Counted from the first letter of the stretch, positions 25,011 through 37,912 are shown. The stretch is DNA of 64,000 nucleotides from Anoplolepis gracilipes (GCF_047496725.1 NC_132982.1:9760501-9824500); one strand, 5' to 3'. Notes: generated by a model not told the origin, from the sequence alone. A program made the numbers and translations.

Positions 25011-27452
25011 TTCGCACGTTACTTGTCTTGTAATATCAATTATTGATAAGAACACTTATATGCTTGCGTGTTTTTACAACCGTATAACTCCGCTTCCTCA
25101 GGTATATTCCAAGCCGAAGGATGACAATCCGTCTTCGCGTTACAACCGACACGTTTCCTCCGGAACACTCAGCTTCTTGGACGACCTACCCCAAAGCTAT
25201 ATAGTCTCATCCCCACTCTGGCGACTCGATCCAACCACAAGTATCTTCTCGATCGTATCCAGCTAGGTTCCAGCAGAAACCTGAGGGGGAGAAAAGACGA
25301 AACACATTCTCATTCTCCCCCCTGTGCTCTGAGAATCGGAGCTCGAACCCCGCTGCGAGGGTTCAAGCGCTGCGTAGAGATTTATATAATGTCCCGACTT
25401 GGTGGCATAGTGCCCCACTGAGTCCTCTGCTTGAGATATTCTTCTCCCGGTCCCGGTCCTTCTCGCTAGGATAAGAAACTCTGCTCTTCCTCTTTCTCAA
25501 AGATAAACATCCGTACGTATCAACCCATACATTGGCGTGCGCCAGGAAACTTCGACGGCAGGTTGTCTCAGGCTGAAAAAATATGCGATGAAAAAGAGAT
25601 ATTGTTCTCGCGTGCAACGATGTAATCACATATCTCAAAAGCAGGGAGACTCATAATCGTAGATTAATCCTCGATTAATGAAAAGTTATATATACAGTAC
25701 ATATCACAGCTGAATCACAAAGCTATAGTCTCTTTTATTTTCTTTACAGGAACATCAATTGTCCTTTTTTATAAGAAGTCAATCTTGTCTTTTTGTCTGT
25801 TCTTTTCATGATATAAATATTAAAGTAAAAAATACGAAAAAAGAGACAATTTCATAATATAATCTTACCTGTTGACATTGATGAAATAAGAAAAATTCTC
25901 TAGATACTCTTGTTCGTTTGGTACATAAAATATTGTCGGCAGAAATATTTAAAGCACGCGTGCTGGAACATACGTCGGAAAATTTCCGATCGAAAGGACA
26001 CACGCATACATACATAAAAACGGCGGGATCTTTTCTGCGCACCTCAATGCGTTATTACGTCGTTCCCGCTGAAATCGGCTGAACCAAAGTGAATCCAGGG
26101 GAGGGCGGAACGTATCGCGATTAGCCTCCGTCCGACAATCCGGACGCATCTTTATATATATATACGTGCCCTAAAAGAGACGTTATACGTTTTAAGAGTG
26201 ATCCGGCTGCACAATATGAATGAGAGAAGGGAGAAAAGGGGGATAAAGGTACCTTGCTCTCTCTTTCTCTCTCTCTCCCCCTCTTTCTCATGTTTGCCCG
26301 ATGACTTTTCCGATTTCGATTTCTTTTGCGACCATGAATCAGGGATCGTCGACACAATTGAGACATTTTGCGTGAACGGGGCGGGAAACCGGTGGTGGGT
26401 GGTCGGAACATCTGCGGGAACTTGCATCTGCCTTCTAAAACGAATTGTCGACGCCTAAAATCATTCGATGAAACATCATTGTTAGCGTTTCAGATCTATT
26501 TCTTTTTCAACTATATTTTCAATATTTTTTTTTTTCTCTCCACGCAATAAGACTTATATATACATTCATTAGCGGATCCTGACGTCAATAAAGTAGGGGA
26601 GGAGGGGGATGGTTTGACAAAAATATTTGATTTAACTCTTACTCTGTATTGTTATTTTTGACACCTTCTAACTGTACAGGTATGTCAGCGTATTTTCAAT
26701 AAGTTTATTAATATGTAAAAGTGTTTTAAAAAATCTGAAAAAATCTATATACCTTCTTTAAACATACTAAATAAATACTAAAATAATAAATTAGAAAAAT
26801 AATTTACTTAAATATATTATTATATGATTATATTTGTTTTCGAGAAATTGACATGTTAGAAAAATCACAGACAAAAATGATTCATCAGTATACGGAATAA
26901 GGGTTAATATCGATATGCTTTATTTTCACGGTCCGATCGTTTCTTATAAAAATTTATTTTTTCCCTTTCGAGGGGAGGAGGGGAGGTTAACCCCAACCCC
27001 CCCAGAATTCGCCAGTATATACTTTCATATAAATATATATATATATATATATATACCTGATTTTAAATGCAGAACACGTGTGCATTTTGCAATTTCTGCA
27101 GGTGAAGAAAATGCTTATTCTTCTTCCCTTTCTCTTTTCTAGCTAAATCGAAAAGTACACTGATTTACACAACAAAAGATAAGGAAAGACAATCGCTCTC
27201 ATCTTCCCGCCAGATACGCAGATTATTTTCCGCGATCGGTAATGTAGAGAGTTAACTTATGAACGAATGATAATGTTGCTGGAATTTTTAATTTCAACAT
27301 TACTACTGCGTCGATAAAGAAGCTCTTTGAGCAAATATACATAATATATTATTCGGCACGTGTGCTCGTGTCTCTCTTTATTTCTTCTGTGAACGAGAAA
27401 TTTTCGACAAACGCTCTATGTTACGGCAACAAAGAATTGTTGAAGAACGAGA
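25011..27452. other. Intergenic region upstream of APCDD1 and NOL11 (divergent)
   Basis: This is the 2.4-kb spacer between the divergent APCDD1 (-) and NOL11 (+) starts. It contains a GC-rich stem-loop at 25341-25368, a pyrimidine-rich CT run near 26255-26290, TA microsatellites near 26155 and 27030-27055, and no coding exon that I can support. Confidence 0.45.
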
Positions 27453-29517
27453 ATGGCAAAACTCAATTCGTATTATACACTGTGTCCACTTATTGACCAG
27501 CAGAATTTACTAGGAGTCGAGAAAGACAAGGAACCGGGTTGTGCGATAGTAACTCTTGGCAGAAATATAGTGATACGATATAAAGTGAGATATTTTGGCT
27601 GATACTTTAAGTTTTTACTATGTTAAATCTATCGAGGGCTTTAATCGATTCGTACGTATTTACAGCTGCAGGACTTGAAACAAATCAGCAGCTGGTCGAG
27701 CAAGGAAAAATTGACCACACAAGTCATCTACGACAGGTCTAAGGAACGTTATGTTGCTGCATTCAATGAGAGGAAGATACGAGTTTGGTCGGAAGAGGAG
27801 ACAGACTTGAACAACGTGAAAGGATACAAGTTTCAGTCGCCACTTTACGCTATTTTACAATACAATGACGATCTGCCACCCATTCTAGTTCAACAGAACG
27901 GAGCTACTGCTTCTCTAGAGTGGGCGATTGCAAACAGGAAGACATGGACGAGCAAGGGTATAACTAAAGCTAAGGAAAAGTTATTAGATTGTCAATTGAT
28001 ATATTTAAATGGAAAGACGAGTTTGTTTTGCTTAACAAAGATAGAGGAGGTCTACAACTATATAGTAGTCAAGTTAGAAGATGACACTTGCTTAGAAAGA
28101 GCGGATATTATCAGAAGGATAGAATTAAAACGAAGATCAGAAGCTCTTGTGGGACACGTGGTGGTACACTACAAAAACAATGCGTATCTGTTAACTTTAT
28201 GTATGTGTGATTGATTGTTATCAATTCAAAATTTAATTTTTTTTTTTTTTTTTTTATGATAAGATGTATTCATCGATATTGTGGTATTATTTCAGGGTCG
28301 CACGGTAGATTGTACAGTCACTTCTTGACAGGGACATCCTCCGATCCAGAATCTAGCAAGCTGATCAGTGTAATTACTAATATCAATACAAACTATCCTG
28401 TGGTGATGACGCACTTGAACGAAACAACTATAGCGATTTATGGTGCTGATGTTACGGACGAGGGCGCAATACTAATGATATACAATGTACAGTTCAAATT
28501 AATACAAGCGGCGCAAAAGTTAAAACTCTATACCAACGATGCCAAACTCTGGAAGGTGGAAGATAAATTATTGCTCGCGGCAAACAGACATTTGGCCGTC
28601 GCGCCTTATCATCTTGCACCGCAAAGAATAGCCGCTATGTTGGGCTCTTCTTTGCACTTCAAGAACGACGAAAATGAGGCGGATGATATTGTTGTGATAC
28701 AGGAAGCGACGGTGGCTCAATGGGACAAGAGCCAAAAGTGGACAAAGCACTCGTCGATAGACCGAATACCTTCAAATATCTCTAAACAGATCCATACTTA
28801 TTTGAACGAGGGATGGAGCGACGCTGTAATACAAGAGACATTGATCCCATCCCTGACAGAATCTGGCGATGTCGTGTCGATTCGCTGGTGTCTCGACACA
28901 TTTAAAGATTTGCCAGAAAAGTTGCTGGTGGATCTTTTGGCATTTGGCTTGAATCGTCCAGACAAGGTATTCGTTCCTGTGCAAAATGGTACAGATAGTG
29001 GTGCATCAAAGGTTAATAATCTTTATTCGAGAAACAGTTTTCTAGATAAAGTATTTAGTATCAGTTACTCTAGTGCTTCTCTGTTACCTCATTTGAAAAC
29101 CGGTTTAACATTTGACAACGTGCTTAAGCTGTTGGAATATTTAATGTATAAATTGAATGAGGAAATAGATTCGTTTGACAATAATTTGGAGCCAAGTGAT
29201 CAGCAACTGTACGAGTGGTCCTGTATGCTTCTCGATTCTCACTATCAACATTACCTATTATCACAAGATGCACATGTTTTAGAGCTTCTCAATAGGCTAA
29301 ATTCCATCTTAGAAGAACATGTAAGTGCGTCAAAATTATTCTCTATGTGTATAACATATTGTCTCTTCTTTATTTAATAAAAATTATTTAGTTTCAGTTC
29401 CTGCAAGATCTTGAAAACTTGAGGCCCATGATAGATAGGACCAATAATGGAAAATCATTAAAATCTTCAAGAAAACACAATAAATTTTACTCTATAGAAG
29501 AAATAAAACTTTATTAA
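27453..29517 (+). CDS. NOL11: Nucleolar protein 11 (NOL11) homologue
   Basis: Four exons (27453-27584, 27666-28200, 28296-29320, 29392-29517) give 605 residues. NOL11 is a metazoan subunit of the UTP-A/t-UTP part of the small-subunit processome, needed for pre-rRNA transcription and early 18S processing in the nucleolus. The N-terminal half reads like a degenerate WD propeller (GVEKDKEPGCAIVTLGRN, RKIRVWSEEETDL) and the second half is helical (SLLPHLKTGLTFDNVLKLLEYLMYKL). The C-terminus, KFYSIEEIKLY, matches the human GLYSIEVLELF end closely, which fixes the assignment. The last exon may begin at either of two adjacent AGs (29391 or 29397), differing by two residues. Confidence 0.9.
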
Positions 29518-29867
29518 ATTATAAATACGAGAGATACGTACATATCTTTCATCCGGTATAGATAAAGTATGAAGATGTACTTTTTATACATATTTTTCCA
29601 TTAGTTTGACGCCACAGATGTAAATTGTATAAACGCTACTCAAAAATAATTAACATTCAAAAAAGTTCATTGTTCATTTAGCATTTTATTTTATCTGTCT
29701 TCTCATTTCATATTGGAGGTAAATAAGATATCCAAGGCAGATATTAAGCTGTGCAAATTACAGCGATGTTATCTCTTTATTAAATCGCAAGTAAATTCTA
29801 CATTCTCTCTAAACTAGACAGAAGATTTAGAAATTTACAGATACTGTCCAGATTTTCAACATTACAA
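29518..29867. other. Convergent 3' flanks of NOL11 and UQCRC2
   Basis: The 350 bp between the two stop codons hold both 3' UTRs. No other feature was seen. Confidence 0.6.
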
Positions 29868-32147
29868 CTAGTTTAATTCATCAATGTATGGAACATCAAC
29901 TAGATTGCCGATCGCGGCCATCGACAATTTTCCGCTACCGAGTTTCCCGGCAACCTGAAAGCAAAAGAATAAAATTATTTATTATATTTGTTGAGCATAA
30001 ATATGAATTTTTTTATATGGTATATACGCGAGGAATCAGGCTAAAAAAATATTTCTCTAAAATTATGCAAAAGATAATTGTATACAAATTGTATACAAAA
30101 ATCTCAGGACAAATGATGTAGGTAGTGAAATCTGAACGTACCGATTTGATTTCGGATGCAGTTATTTTGTCCACTTCCGCAACGAGAGCAGACGGCTGAT
30201 ATACGCGTTTTTTAAGAATTACTTGCTGTCTCAGATTCTCCAAGAGCGTAGATTCATTTTCCGCGGCGTACAATATCTCTGCTTTCAACGTGGCCTTACC
30301 GCGAGCGATATCAGCATCGGAGAGCTTCGGCGATCTCAAATATGCAGCGGCAGCTTTAGTTACCTACGGAATAACATTTTTTTACCATACATGTGTGTGC
30401 CAGATAAAAAAATTATTTAAGATTCATCATTTTTACGAGCGATAGAAAAACATACAGAACCGGCGACTTTGGGTACGGAAGACAAAACGAAACCAAATAG
30501 TCCAGAATCGCTGTAGGAGGCGTTGAATGCCGAAATTGCAAATTCTTCAGCGCTTGCCGCGCTGGATGCATCCCTCTGCAACGGAGAAACGCTCGAGCCC
30601 CATTTCACACGCGGACCAGAACAGATGGCTCTCTGCAGGACAGCGTAAGCAAGAGCATCTTTCTCCTTGTTCAAACCCGTGGTTTCAACAGCTACCGCTA
30701 CAGTGGACAACTCGGAGGATCGATCTTTGCGAAGTTCTCCCCCGTGATACTTGGCAGGTTTCACGGCATTATCACTTGATTTTACATTCAGATTCGTAGC
30801 AAACTGAGATACGTCCAACAGTGACGCACCTGTTGCGACAACCGCGCAATTGGAGCCAGTGAACCAGTTGTTGATGAAATGTAGTAACTGTAAAGAAAAT
30901 AAAAAATAAGCTTGTTTCTTACAATATTAGTGTGCATTACATATACATACAGCTTCTCTATCGAGCTTTCCAAGTTGTCTCTTTGGCGAGTACAGGGAAT
31001 AGCCTAATCCAGTGCGATAGGCTGCTTTGTGTAACAATTCTAATACACGAGTTGTTTCAGGTATCATGGAAAGTTCATAGCGCAGCCTGGGTAGCTGATC
31101 GGATAGTTCCCATGGTTTGATAACTTGTTGTGTAGCGACATCCTCCAGAAATGGCAAAGCTTGGTCTCTAATATTACATAATACAAGAATATATAAATGC
31201 TTAGAACTTGATATACAAATTTTTTTAATAAAATGCTACTTACAAATTATTTCTTGTAATTTGTAATGTGTAAGCAATACTTTCGCGATCGGTGGTAGCA
31301 GTTAAGTTTCCACCGAGTTGTTGGATATTTCTGGTTATCCCAAAGGTGGTTGATCTCGTAGTACTCAGACCAGCAGTAATACGAAGATGATGTGCTATAC
31401 CTTGTGTGTTATATGTCTCATTGCGCGAGCCAGCTCTAAATATAAAAACAATTGTAAGAAAAAATCATTTTATATAATGTAATAATATATTAATTATTAA
31501 TTTATCATTTCCATACCTGAAAACAACAGATACTTGAGCTATGGGACTAGTATTATCGACTGCAGCGACGGTTACTTTATTGTTCGACAACACCTGGAGC
31601 TCAGGGACTGCTGTGCTGGAACATTGAGTTGCTGCCGCTACTGTGTAATGTCTTACCTAAAGTAATAAATACAGAATATAAAAGTTACAGAAATATGCTC
31701 TGAAAAAGAGACAAAATGTATAATTTAATTGTAAAATATTTAGAGAACGTCATTATTTAGAATTCTTTCATCTGTACAAAAACATTTATACAATTAAAGA
31801 ACGTTTTAAATGAGACAATGTAAGTAGAATTGCACGTTTGTGAAACGTATCACAATCGAGTAAAAATAATTTGAAAATAATTTGAAAATCATTTCAACAT
31901 CGACGAGACGCATGGTGTGTGTGTGACAGCTGCAATCATTTCCTGGGAAACTATTCGGGCGATTTAAAAATTGTCACACAGTTGACACATACGTATCGCT
32001 CTTTTACATAACATCTATTATGGGCAAAGGTAAATGATGAATGATACGATATCCGGCAAGAAGCATGATCATCGAGATACGCGCTCATAAAACTTGCCAT
32101 ACCGTGGAATTACGAAGAACGGGCGATCGTACAGCGGAGCAGGCCAT
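29868..32147 (-). CDS. UQCRC2: Cytochrome b-c1 complex subunit 2, mitochondrial (UQCRC2)
   Basis: Seven exons (32147-32103, 31656-31517, 31435-31244, 31167-30951, 30887-30456, 30363-30142, 29954-29868) give 444 residues, the length of human UQCRC2 within a few residues. It is the core 2 subunit of respiratory complex III in the inner mitochondrial membrane, an M16-peptidase fold that has lost catalysis. The first exon starts MACSAVRSPVLRNST, a basic serine-rich mitochondrial presequence. Diagnostic segments are NTQGIAHHLR in place of the HxxEH zinc motif, YHGGELRKD, SAFNASYSDSGLFGF (nearly identical to the human protein) and the terminal MAAIGNLVDVPYIDEL. It is divergent from mRpS15. Confidence 0.96.
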
Positions 32148-33143
32148 TTTTCGTGCCTTCCGTAATAACAGAAGCGCAAACCAGACAGACGTAGACGACT
32201 GACACGGCGCCATTAACCGTACAGACCGCACACGAGAACATGTCGGTAAAGCAGAACTCGTTCTTACCGAGCGTATGCACAATTTGCTCGACTCTGGAGA
32301 AAACCGCAGAGATGTGCAAAATGCGGGTATCCAAAAATTTATTTAAAATAGAAAATGCAAAATAGTTGCAACATTTCCATTTACAAATGCAAAATACAAC
32401 ATAATTTTTAAACATCCATTTAAAATAGGAAATGAAAAATAGACATTTTTAAAATGGTTTTTTCAAATAAAAATGATTTTTTTAAATATTTATATTCTTA
32501 TATATTTATTTATATTTAAATTCTTATCCTTATTATCTATTGGATTAAATATTACATATCTTATTCGTTCTTAAATATTTAATCTAGGATTTATTTTACA
32601 ATGAATATTTTGCAATGCAATATGTATATGTTTACATAAATATTCATTTATTGATATTTATAACTAAAATATATTATCGATATCTCGATTAATTTTTGTA
32701 TTTGCAAAAAAAAAAAAAAAAAAATAATTTAAAATAGAAAATGGAATGATGAAAACTATTGAAATGGAAATGTAAAATGGCATTTGAAAACATATGTATC
32801 TTAAATGCAACATATACAAAATACACATTTTATATTTTACATTTCCATTTTAAATGCATTTATTTCAAATAATGCATATCTCTGGAAAAAACAAATATTT
32901 TATTGACATTTAATATTTTATTTTGTCGCTCTTCTCTCTGTTATTCTCTTAAAAAATAATAAAATAATTGATTAATCATACCATCCACAAATTAAATTGT
33001 CGCGGTTATCAAATTGATTTGGGTTCGAGTCTTCGCTAAGTTGGGTTTGAATCTCGACTAAGTTCGATTAGCAGTAAATAGGTTATGAATTGTGCTTGGC
33101 TAAGATCCAAGCAAGTTTAAGTAATACGAAGAAAACCACGAAT
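32148..33143. other. Divergent promoter region with AT-rich repeat, UQCRC2 / mRpS15
   Basis: This 1-kb spacer lies between two divergent nuclear genes for mitochondrial proteins. The middle (about 32330-32880) is built from recurring AAATGGAAATG/TTTAAAATAG words and contains a perfect 17-bp inverted repeat. An imperfect 22-bp direct repeat lies at 33020-33063, close to the mRpS15 start. Confidence 0.6.
32762..32850. repeat. Perfect 17-bp inverted repeat in AT-rich block
   Basis: The arm at 32762-32778 (AAATGGAAATGTAAAAT) is the exact reverse complement of 32834-32850, with a 55-base spacer. Related words recur in both orientations from 32335 to 32460. Confidence 0.85.
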
Positions 33144-34236
33144 ATGAATATAATAATAAATAATTGTAAGCAAACAGTCGCAAATTTATTAAAAGATGTC
33201 GGTAATCTTTCGAGAAGGTACGCAACTACTGTAGCCGATTATAAAATCACCTGGACGCGACCTGAACCAGTCTCACGCTTGTCACCCGAAAGATCTGGTG
33301 ATCAAGGATTAGAAATTGATGTTAAACCAACAGATCTTAGCAAGGCCTACGCTGAATCGCCTGAATTGAAAGAGTAAGTATATAATTAATAAAAAAAATT
33401 TTAATCTGAATCATGTGTTCAATGGGTTATTTATATCTTATAATGTTTTTATGTCAGTGCCAGCGACATTGTTAAAAAAATGTTCACCTTACAATTTTTA
33501 CGTCCCAAAGAAACAAAGAAGATGAGAAAGATAAAGATATTGGAATTAGTAAAGAGACATGAATTAGACAATTTATCACCGGAAGCTCAAAGTAATATAC
33601 AATTCTAATAAATAATATCGATTATTATGAAGTAACAAAAAATAACATCTACTATTGTCTTTCTATTTTTAGTTGCTGCTTTCACTAGCCAAATACATGA
33701 GTTGCAAGAGTTTATAAAAAAATATCCCAGGAACTCAAAGTCAAAAGTGCATTTGAAAATAGCGATCGATAAGCGAAGAAAAATATTGAAACATTTGCGA
33801 ACCTGGGATTATAGACGTTTTGAATGGGTTTTGGAGAAACTGAATCTTATTTATAAACCACTACCCGAGTAAGATAAATGTTTTATTAAATAATACTTTC
33901 CTATTTTGAGAGATTTTACATGTCACATGTATAATATGTAAATTATAGAATTAATGTTCTATATATGTATATATATAAAATATATTTTATAGGCTACCAC
34001 TTCAGATTACTAGAAAAGAATCTTTAAGACGATTAACGGAAAAGCATTGTGACAAACTTGTGCAGAATAAATTAAATGTTTACAAAAGAGAACTGAAAAT
34101 GTTACAAAAAGATTTTTACATAGAGAAAGCGGAGAAGCTTGCGTTTATTAGAGAAGAAGAATTAGCTTGTGGATTACAACCATCAGTAAGTGAAGAGGAT
34201 ATTGCAAAGGCTAAAGGAAAAGTGAAGGAATATTAA
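33144..34236 (+). CDS. mRpS15: Mitochondrial ribosomal protein S15 (uS15m)
   Basis: Four exons (33144-33373, 33458-33591, 33673-33868, 33993-34236) give 267 residues. The product is the small mitoribosomal subunit protein uS15m (bonobo in Drosophila). The N-terminus is basic and Ser/Thr-rich, as a mitochondrial presequence should be. The S15 core follows: QIHELQEFIKKYPRNSKSK, IDKRRKILKHLRTWDYRRFEWVLEKL, the helix-turn-helix that contacts rRNA. The C-terminal 80 residues are a charged helical extension typical of metazoan mitochondrial S15. An in-frame upstream extension to about 33090 lacks an ATG. Confidence 0.93.
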
Positions 34237-35217
34237 AAATAATATATAAATATATATTTTTATTATAATTTAGAAACGACATGCAAAATTAAATGATATT
34301 TATGTCATCATCAGTGTGTATACTTTTAAATCACTTTGTACTTTGTCAATTCCATCTAATTATACATTTGCTTGTAATATTTGAAATTTACAATAATCAA
34401 TCATTTATTGTAATAATCATTAAATCTATTAATTTTGTGCAAGATTCTGTTTATTTAAATTAATTTCTAATTCACCCAAACTTAATAAAGATATTTCTCT
34501 GTTATCGAGTTAATCTCATTAGACATTTAATTTTTAGTCAATTGCTATATTTATATATTTAATGAAAAATTATAACAATTAAAATTTTAGGGCTGTATAC
34601 AGAATTTGCTTTTATCAATAAATTCGCGTATTTAGCATCATTTATACTATAAAATTTTATCGACAGATATACGTGTAAATATAAATTTATTTTTTAAGCA
34701 TAAAATAAAATTATATTTACGTAGTCCTTCAAATACTTTTTGAGGTGCGTTCCACTTAACTCTCATGAAATTATTTTCTCCTTGTTTTTCACTGAAGATC
34801 AAACAAAGATAGATAATACCTCGCGTTGAGATTATCAAGTGGAACGTATTAAAGGTTCTGAAGAAACTTTTAATTGGCCAATTAAAACAAAGGAATTTTT
34901 GTCCTTTTGCTTTGATAAGCCAATCAAATGACTTGGATGTGCGTATAGAAGACGCTATTAGCGCTAATGGTGTCATTCTATCTTTGTTACTCATTAAAAG
35001 TTGAACAAAGATAGAACGATGCTGTTAGCGCTAATAGCGTCTCCCCGAACGCGCCCTCTGAATGTTAGAGCGCTAGTAGCGTTAAACTCGAACGCATCAA
35101 ATGTGTACAACCTAACCTAAAATATACAATTTGGAGTATCAAAGATGGTGATTATTTTATAAAATATTTGGAATCATACTTTTACTAAAAGAAAAAAATA
35201 ATAAAATAGAATAAAGC
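34237..35217. other. Spacer mRpS15-BUD31 with foldback element
   Basis: Non-coding. It contains the mRpS15 3' UTR, then from about 34740 to 35100 a set of inverted repeats (see 34951-35041). The BUD31 promoter follows directly. Confidence 0.6.
34951..35041. repeat. Foldback (38-bp imperfect inverted repeat, 15-base loop)
   Basis: The left arm 34951-34988 (GACGCTATTAGCGCTAA...CTATCTTTGTT) and right arm 35004-35041 are reverse complements at about 33 of 38 positions. An outer pair also exists: GCGTTCCACTT near 34745 against AAGTGGAACG near 34838. This is consistent with a small non-autonomous foldback/MITE-type element. Confidence 0.8.
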
Positions 35218-35826
35218 ATGCCAAAAGTACGACGAAGCAAAAAGCCACCTCCCGATGGCTGGGAGCTGATCGAACCAACTCTGGAAGAACTGGAGCAAAA
35301 GATGCGCGAAGGTACGTTTGCTTTGTTAAGTTAATCAAGTTTTATCAAAGTTAATCAAATTTTAAGGAAGAGAATGCTTTTTAATATACGATTTATTTTG
35401 TTACAGCCGAAACGGAACCTCACGAAGGCAAAAGGAAACAAGAATCTTTGTGGCCGATATTTAAAATCCATCATCAGAAGTCTCGTTACATATATGATCT
35501 ATTTTATAGAAGAAAAGCAATAAGTCGCGGTGAGTTGTCATATAATTTTGACATTTAATTAATAATTAAAAGTCGCATCTCTCTGACTTATCTGTATTTC
35601 GATTTCAGAATTGTACGATTACTGCTTGAATGAAAATATCGCGGATAAAAATTTAATCGCCAAATGGAAGAAGGTCGGCTATGAAAACTTATGTTGCTTA
35701 CGATGCATTCAGACAAGAGATACAAATTTTGGTACAAATTGCATCTGCAGAGTGCCAAAGGGTAAACTCGAGGAAGGCCGAATAGTAGAATGCATACATT
35801 GTGGTTGTAGAGGATGTTCGGGTTGA
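35218..35826 (+). CDS. BUD31: BUD31 / G10 splicing factor
   Basis: Three exons (35218-35311, 35407-35529, 35609-35826) give exactly 144 residues, the length of human BUD31. BUD31 is a core component of the activated spliceosome (U5/PRP19-related particle) in the nucleus. The protein starts MPKVRRSKKPPPDGWELIEPT and ends with the cysteine-rich zinc-cluster region CLRCIQTRDTNFGTNCICRVP and CIHCGCRGCSG, all diagnostic. It is convergent with CRLF3; the two stop codons are only 83 bp apart. Confidence 0.98.
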
Positions 35827-35908
35827 ATGTTTCCTGTACACGTAAGGCACTTTCTTTTTATTATTATAAAATTACATTGTCTTGTACAATAAAAATAATT
35901 CTTGTATC

Positions 35909-37912
35909 TTATTTAATTATCAAACTCCATTTCTTGATAAATCGAGCGGCAAAATACAGCGGCGTTTGCACACGCCAATCATATGTGACACATTTGTTTT
36001 CAGATTCGACATTCACTCGCAGTATGTGAGCATTTTTTCGAAAGGCTGAGATCATAATGTTTGTACCGCAACGCATTCTTGGCAGGCGCATCAATTTCTC
36101 GTCACCGTCCATGAAGATTTTTCCTTGAGATGTGATCATTAATGATGCCCTTCTTTTTAAAGTGTCGTGACTGTCTTGTGGATCATAAACTAACGCAATA
36201 CCTTCGTCATCGTCTCCTTCTAGGGGCGAAACTTCTAAAAACTATATCATAAATATTATAGATAAATTTCACAACAGAACCAAAAAAATATAAATAATAA
36301 AATTCTATTGCATGCAATCACCTTGAATTCGATTATGTGATTTGCATCAAACTGAGGACCATGTGAAAACAATGTGCTTACAGTGTCTGAAACTTTTGCA
36401 GCCGTTTTACCATTAGTAGTAATTGTGTAATGTTTATTATCGAGTTCCCAGCCTACAATTGTAAATAATTTTTACATTATTACATTAATATTGCATATTA
36501 AATACAAAATAATTTCCAAAGTTATTTATCTGTTAATTCAAATTATACTATATCAAAAAAATGATATCTATTTTGTACTTTTTATATATCGGAGAAAAGT
36601 TTTAGTTTTAATGTAGAAATTATACGTCCATTTTTTTTTATACATACTATACGGTGGTATAGAAGTCTTTGCAACATGATGTACACTTCTCGCTACATTG
36701 TCCGCTTGTATCCTGACTCTAAGCGTAACTGGCTGATTAACAGGTATATTTCTAATGAAGCAGAAAGTTTCAGATCCTTTGTACACCGTCTCGAACTCGC
36801 ACCATGTCGGATTAAGAATTTCCCCGTTTGTTTTCTCTACGACAAATATTTGTTCCTCGGCGGTGTATTCCGGATTAGTTATGTGCCATTTAACAAATAA
36901 ACCCGCTGGTCTCTCCTCGATATTTGTTATCTGAACAGGTACCGTGCGAGATATGCAGCCAAACTTCGATATTTGTTCGACGATCTCTTCCTTACAAGAG
37001 TTTAGTGGGCGATCAAAATTTATATTTGGAAGCTCTTCGGAATATGGCACTGCTGGTATCCTTAATAATGATTTATATAACGTTTAATAATTATCTCGAT
37101 AATCTTTACATTGTAATCGTGAATACACTCACCTGCCTATATCATTACTGGCAGCAATTATCTTTCCGAATCTGTTTGCGTTATATCGATGTGGATGCTG
37201 TAACATATTTTCGCTCATAGATATGATGTTCTGTGCATTTTGTATCTGTGCCTCCACCTCCTTTCTACAAGCTCTCAGTGGTATTAGACTCTCACACTTG
37301 TAAATCTCTGTTTCCAATATCAATTCTTCACGTCTCTTGTTGATTTCATAGCACACATCATCTAATAAAGATTGAAACGTCCCGTCTATATCTTTTAATG
37401 TTTTCATCATACTATTTTCTATCTGAAAAAAATCCAATTTCCTCATGTTATTATAGTTCCCAAGCAAATAGCAATTTTAATAAAAATTAATATATTCTAA
37501 GAATATTTACCTGTTGATCAGCATTGTCAAGCTCCTGTAATTGGTAATTCAATTTTGTTACGTACTCCTCTACAGACTGTATAATGCCTTTGATATTTTC
37601 TTCTACATTTTGTGACAGTACTTCTTTTTGTGTGAAAGTACCTTCTGCATCAAGCTGTGCTATGTTTGTATCACATTTTTTATCATTTCGTTCACATTGA
37701 TTTAACTTTTTTAATGCATATGTTAATTTTGTCAACAGTTCTTCCTTCTTTGTCTTTTCATTACCATTGTTGGATATCACAGAATTGTTGCTATTTGGTA
37801 TTAATGGTTTTATCATATATCTGTTTAATAATTCATCACGATTGTCAACTTGGCCTATTTCCGACTTATCTGATAGGTTTTGGTTGGTCAGTGTTTCTAA
37901 AATTTGTTCCAT
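35909..37912 (-). CDS. CRLF3: Cytokine receptor-like factor 3 (CRLF3)
   Basis: Five exons (37912-37511, 37422-37133, 37060-36648, 36452-36322, 36241-35909) give 522 residues, against 442 in human. Order of parts: an N-terminal Asn/Lys-rich region and coiled coil (about 1-230, RREELILETEIYKCESLIPL), a fibronectin type III domain (about 260-365, PVQITNIEERPAGLFVKWHI), and a C-terminal SPRY-like domain ending VTYDWRVQTPLYFAARFIKKW. Both globular parts align with human CRLF3. Insect CRLF3 has been reported as a neuroprotective receptor for erythropoietin. I see no signal peptide or membrane helix. TTTTTTTTCAG sits two bases before the ATG, so a spliced 5' UTR exon probably lies further upstream, in or before the neighbouring gene. 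Confidence 0.92.

Noticed and set aside
24883..25266. Plus-strand 127-codon frame
   Set aside because: It overlaps the APCDD1 signal-peptide exon antisense and has low-complexity, non-family sequence.
26121..26427. Minus-strand Arg/Glu/Lys-rich frames near 26.2 kb
   Set aside because: They are driven by a CT/GA-rich simple sequence; no splice context or family similarity.
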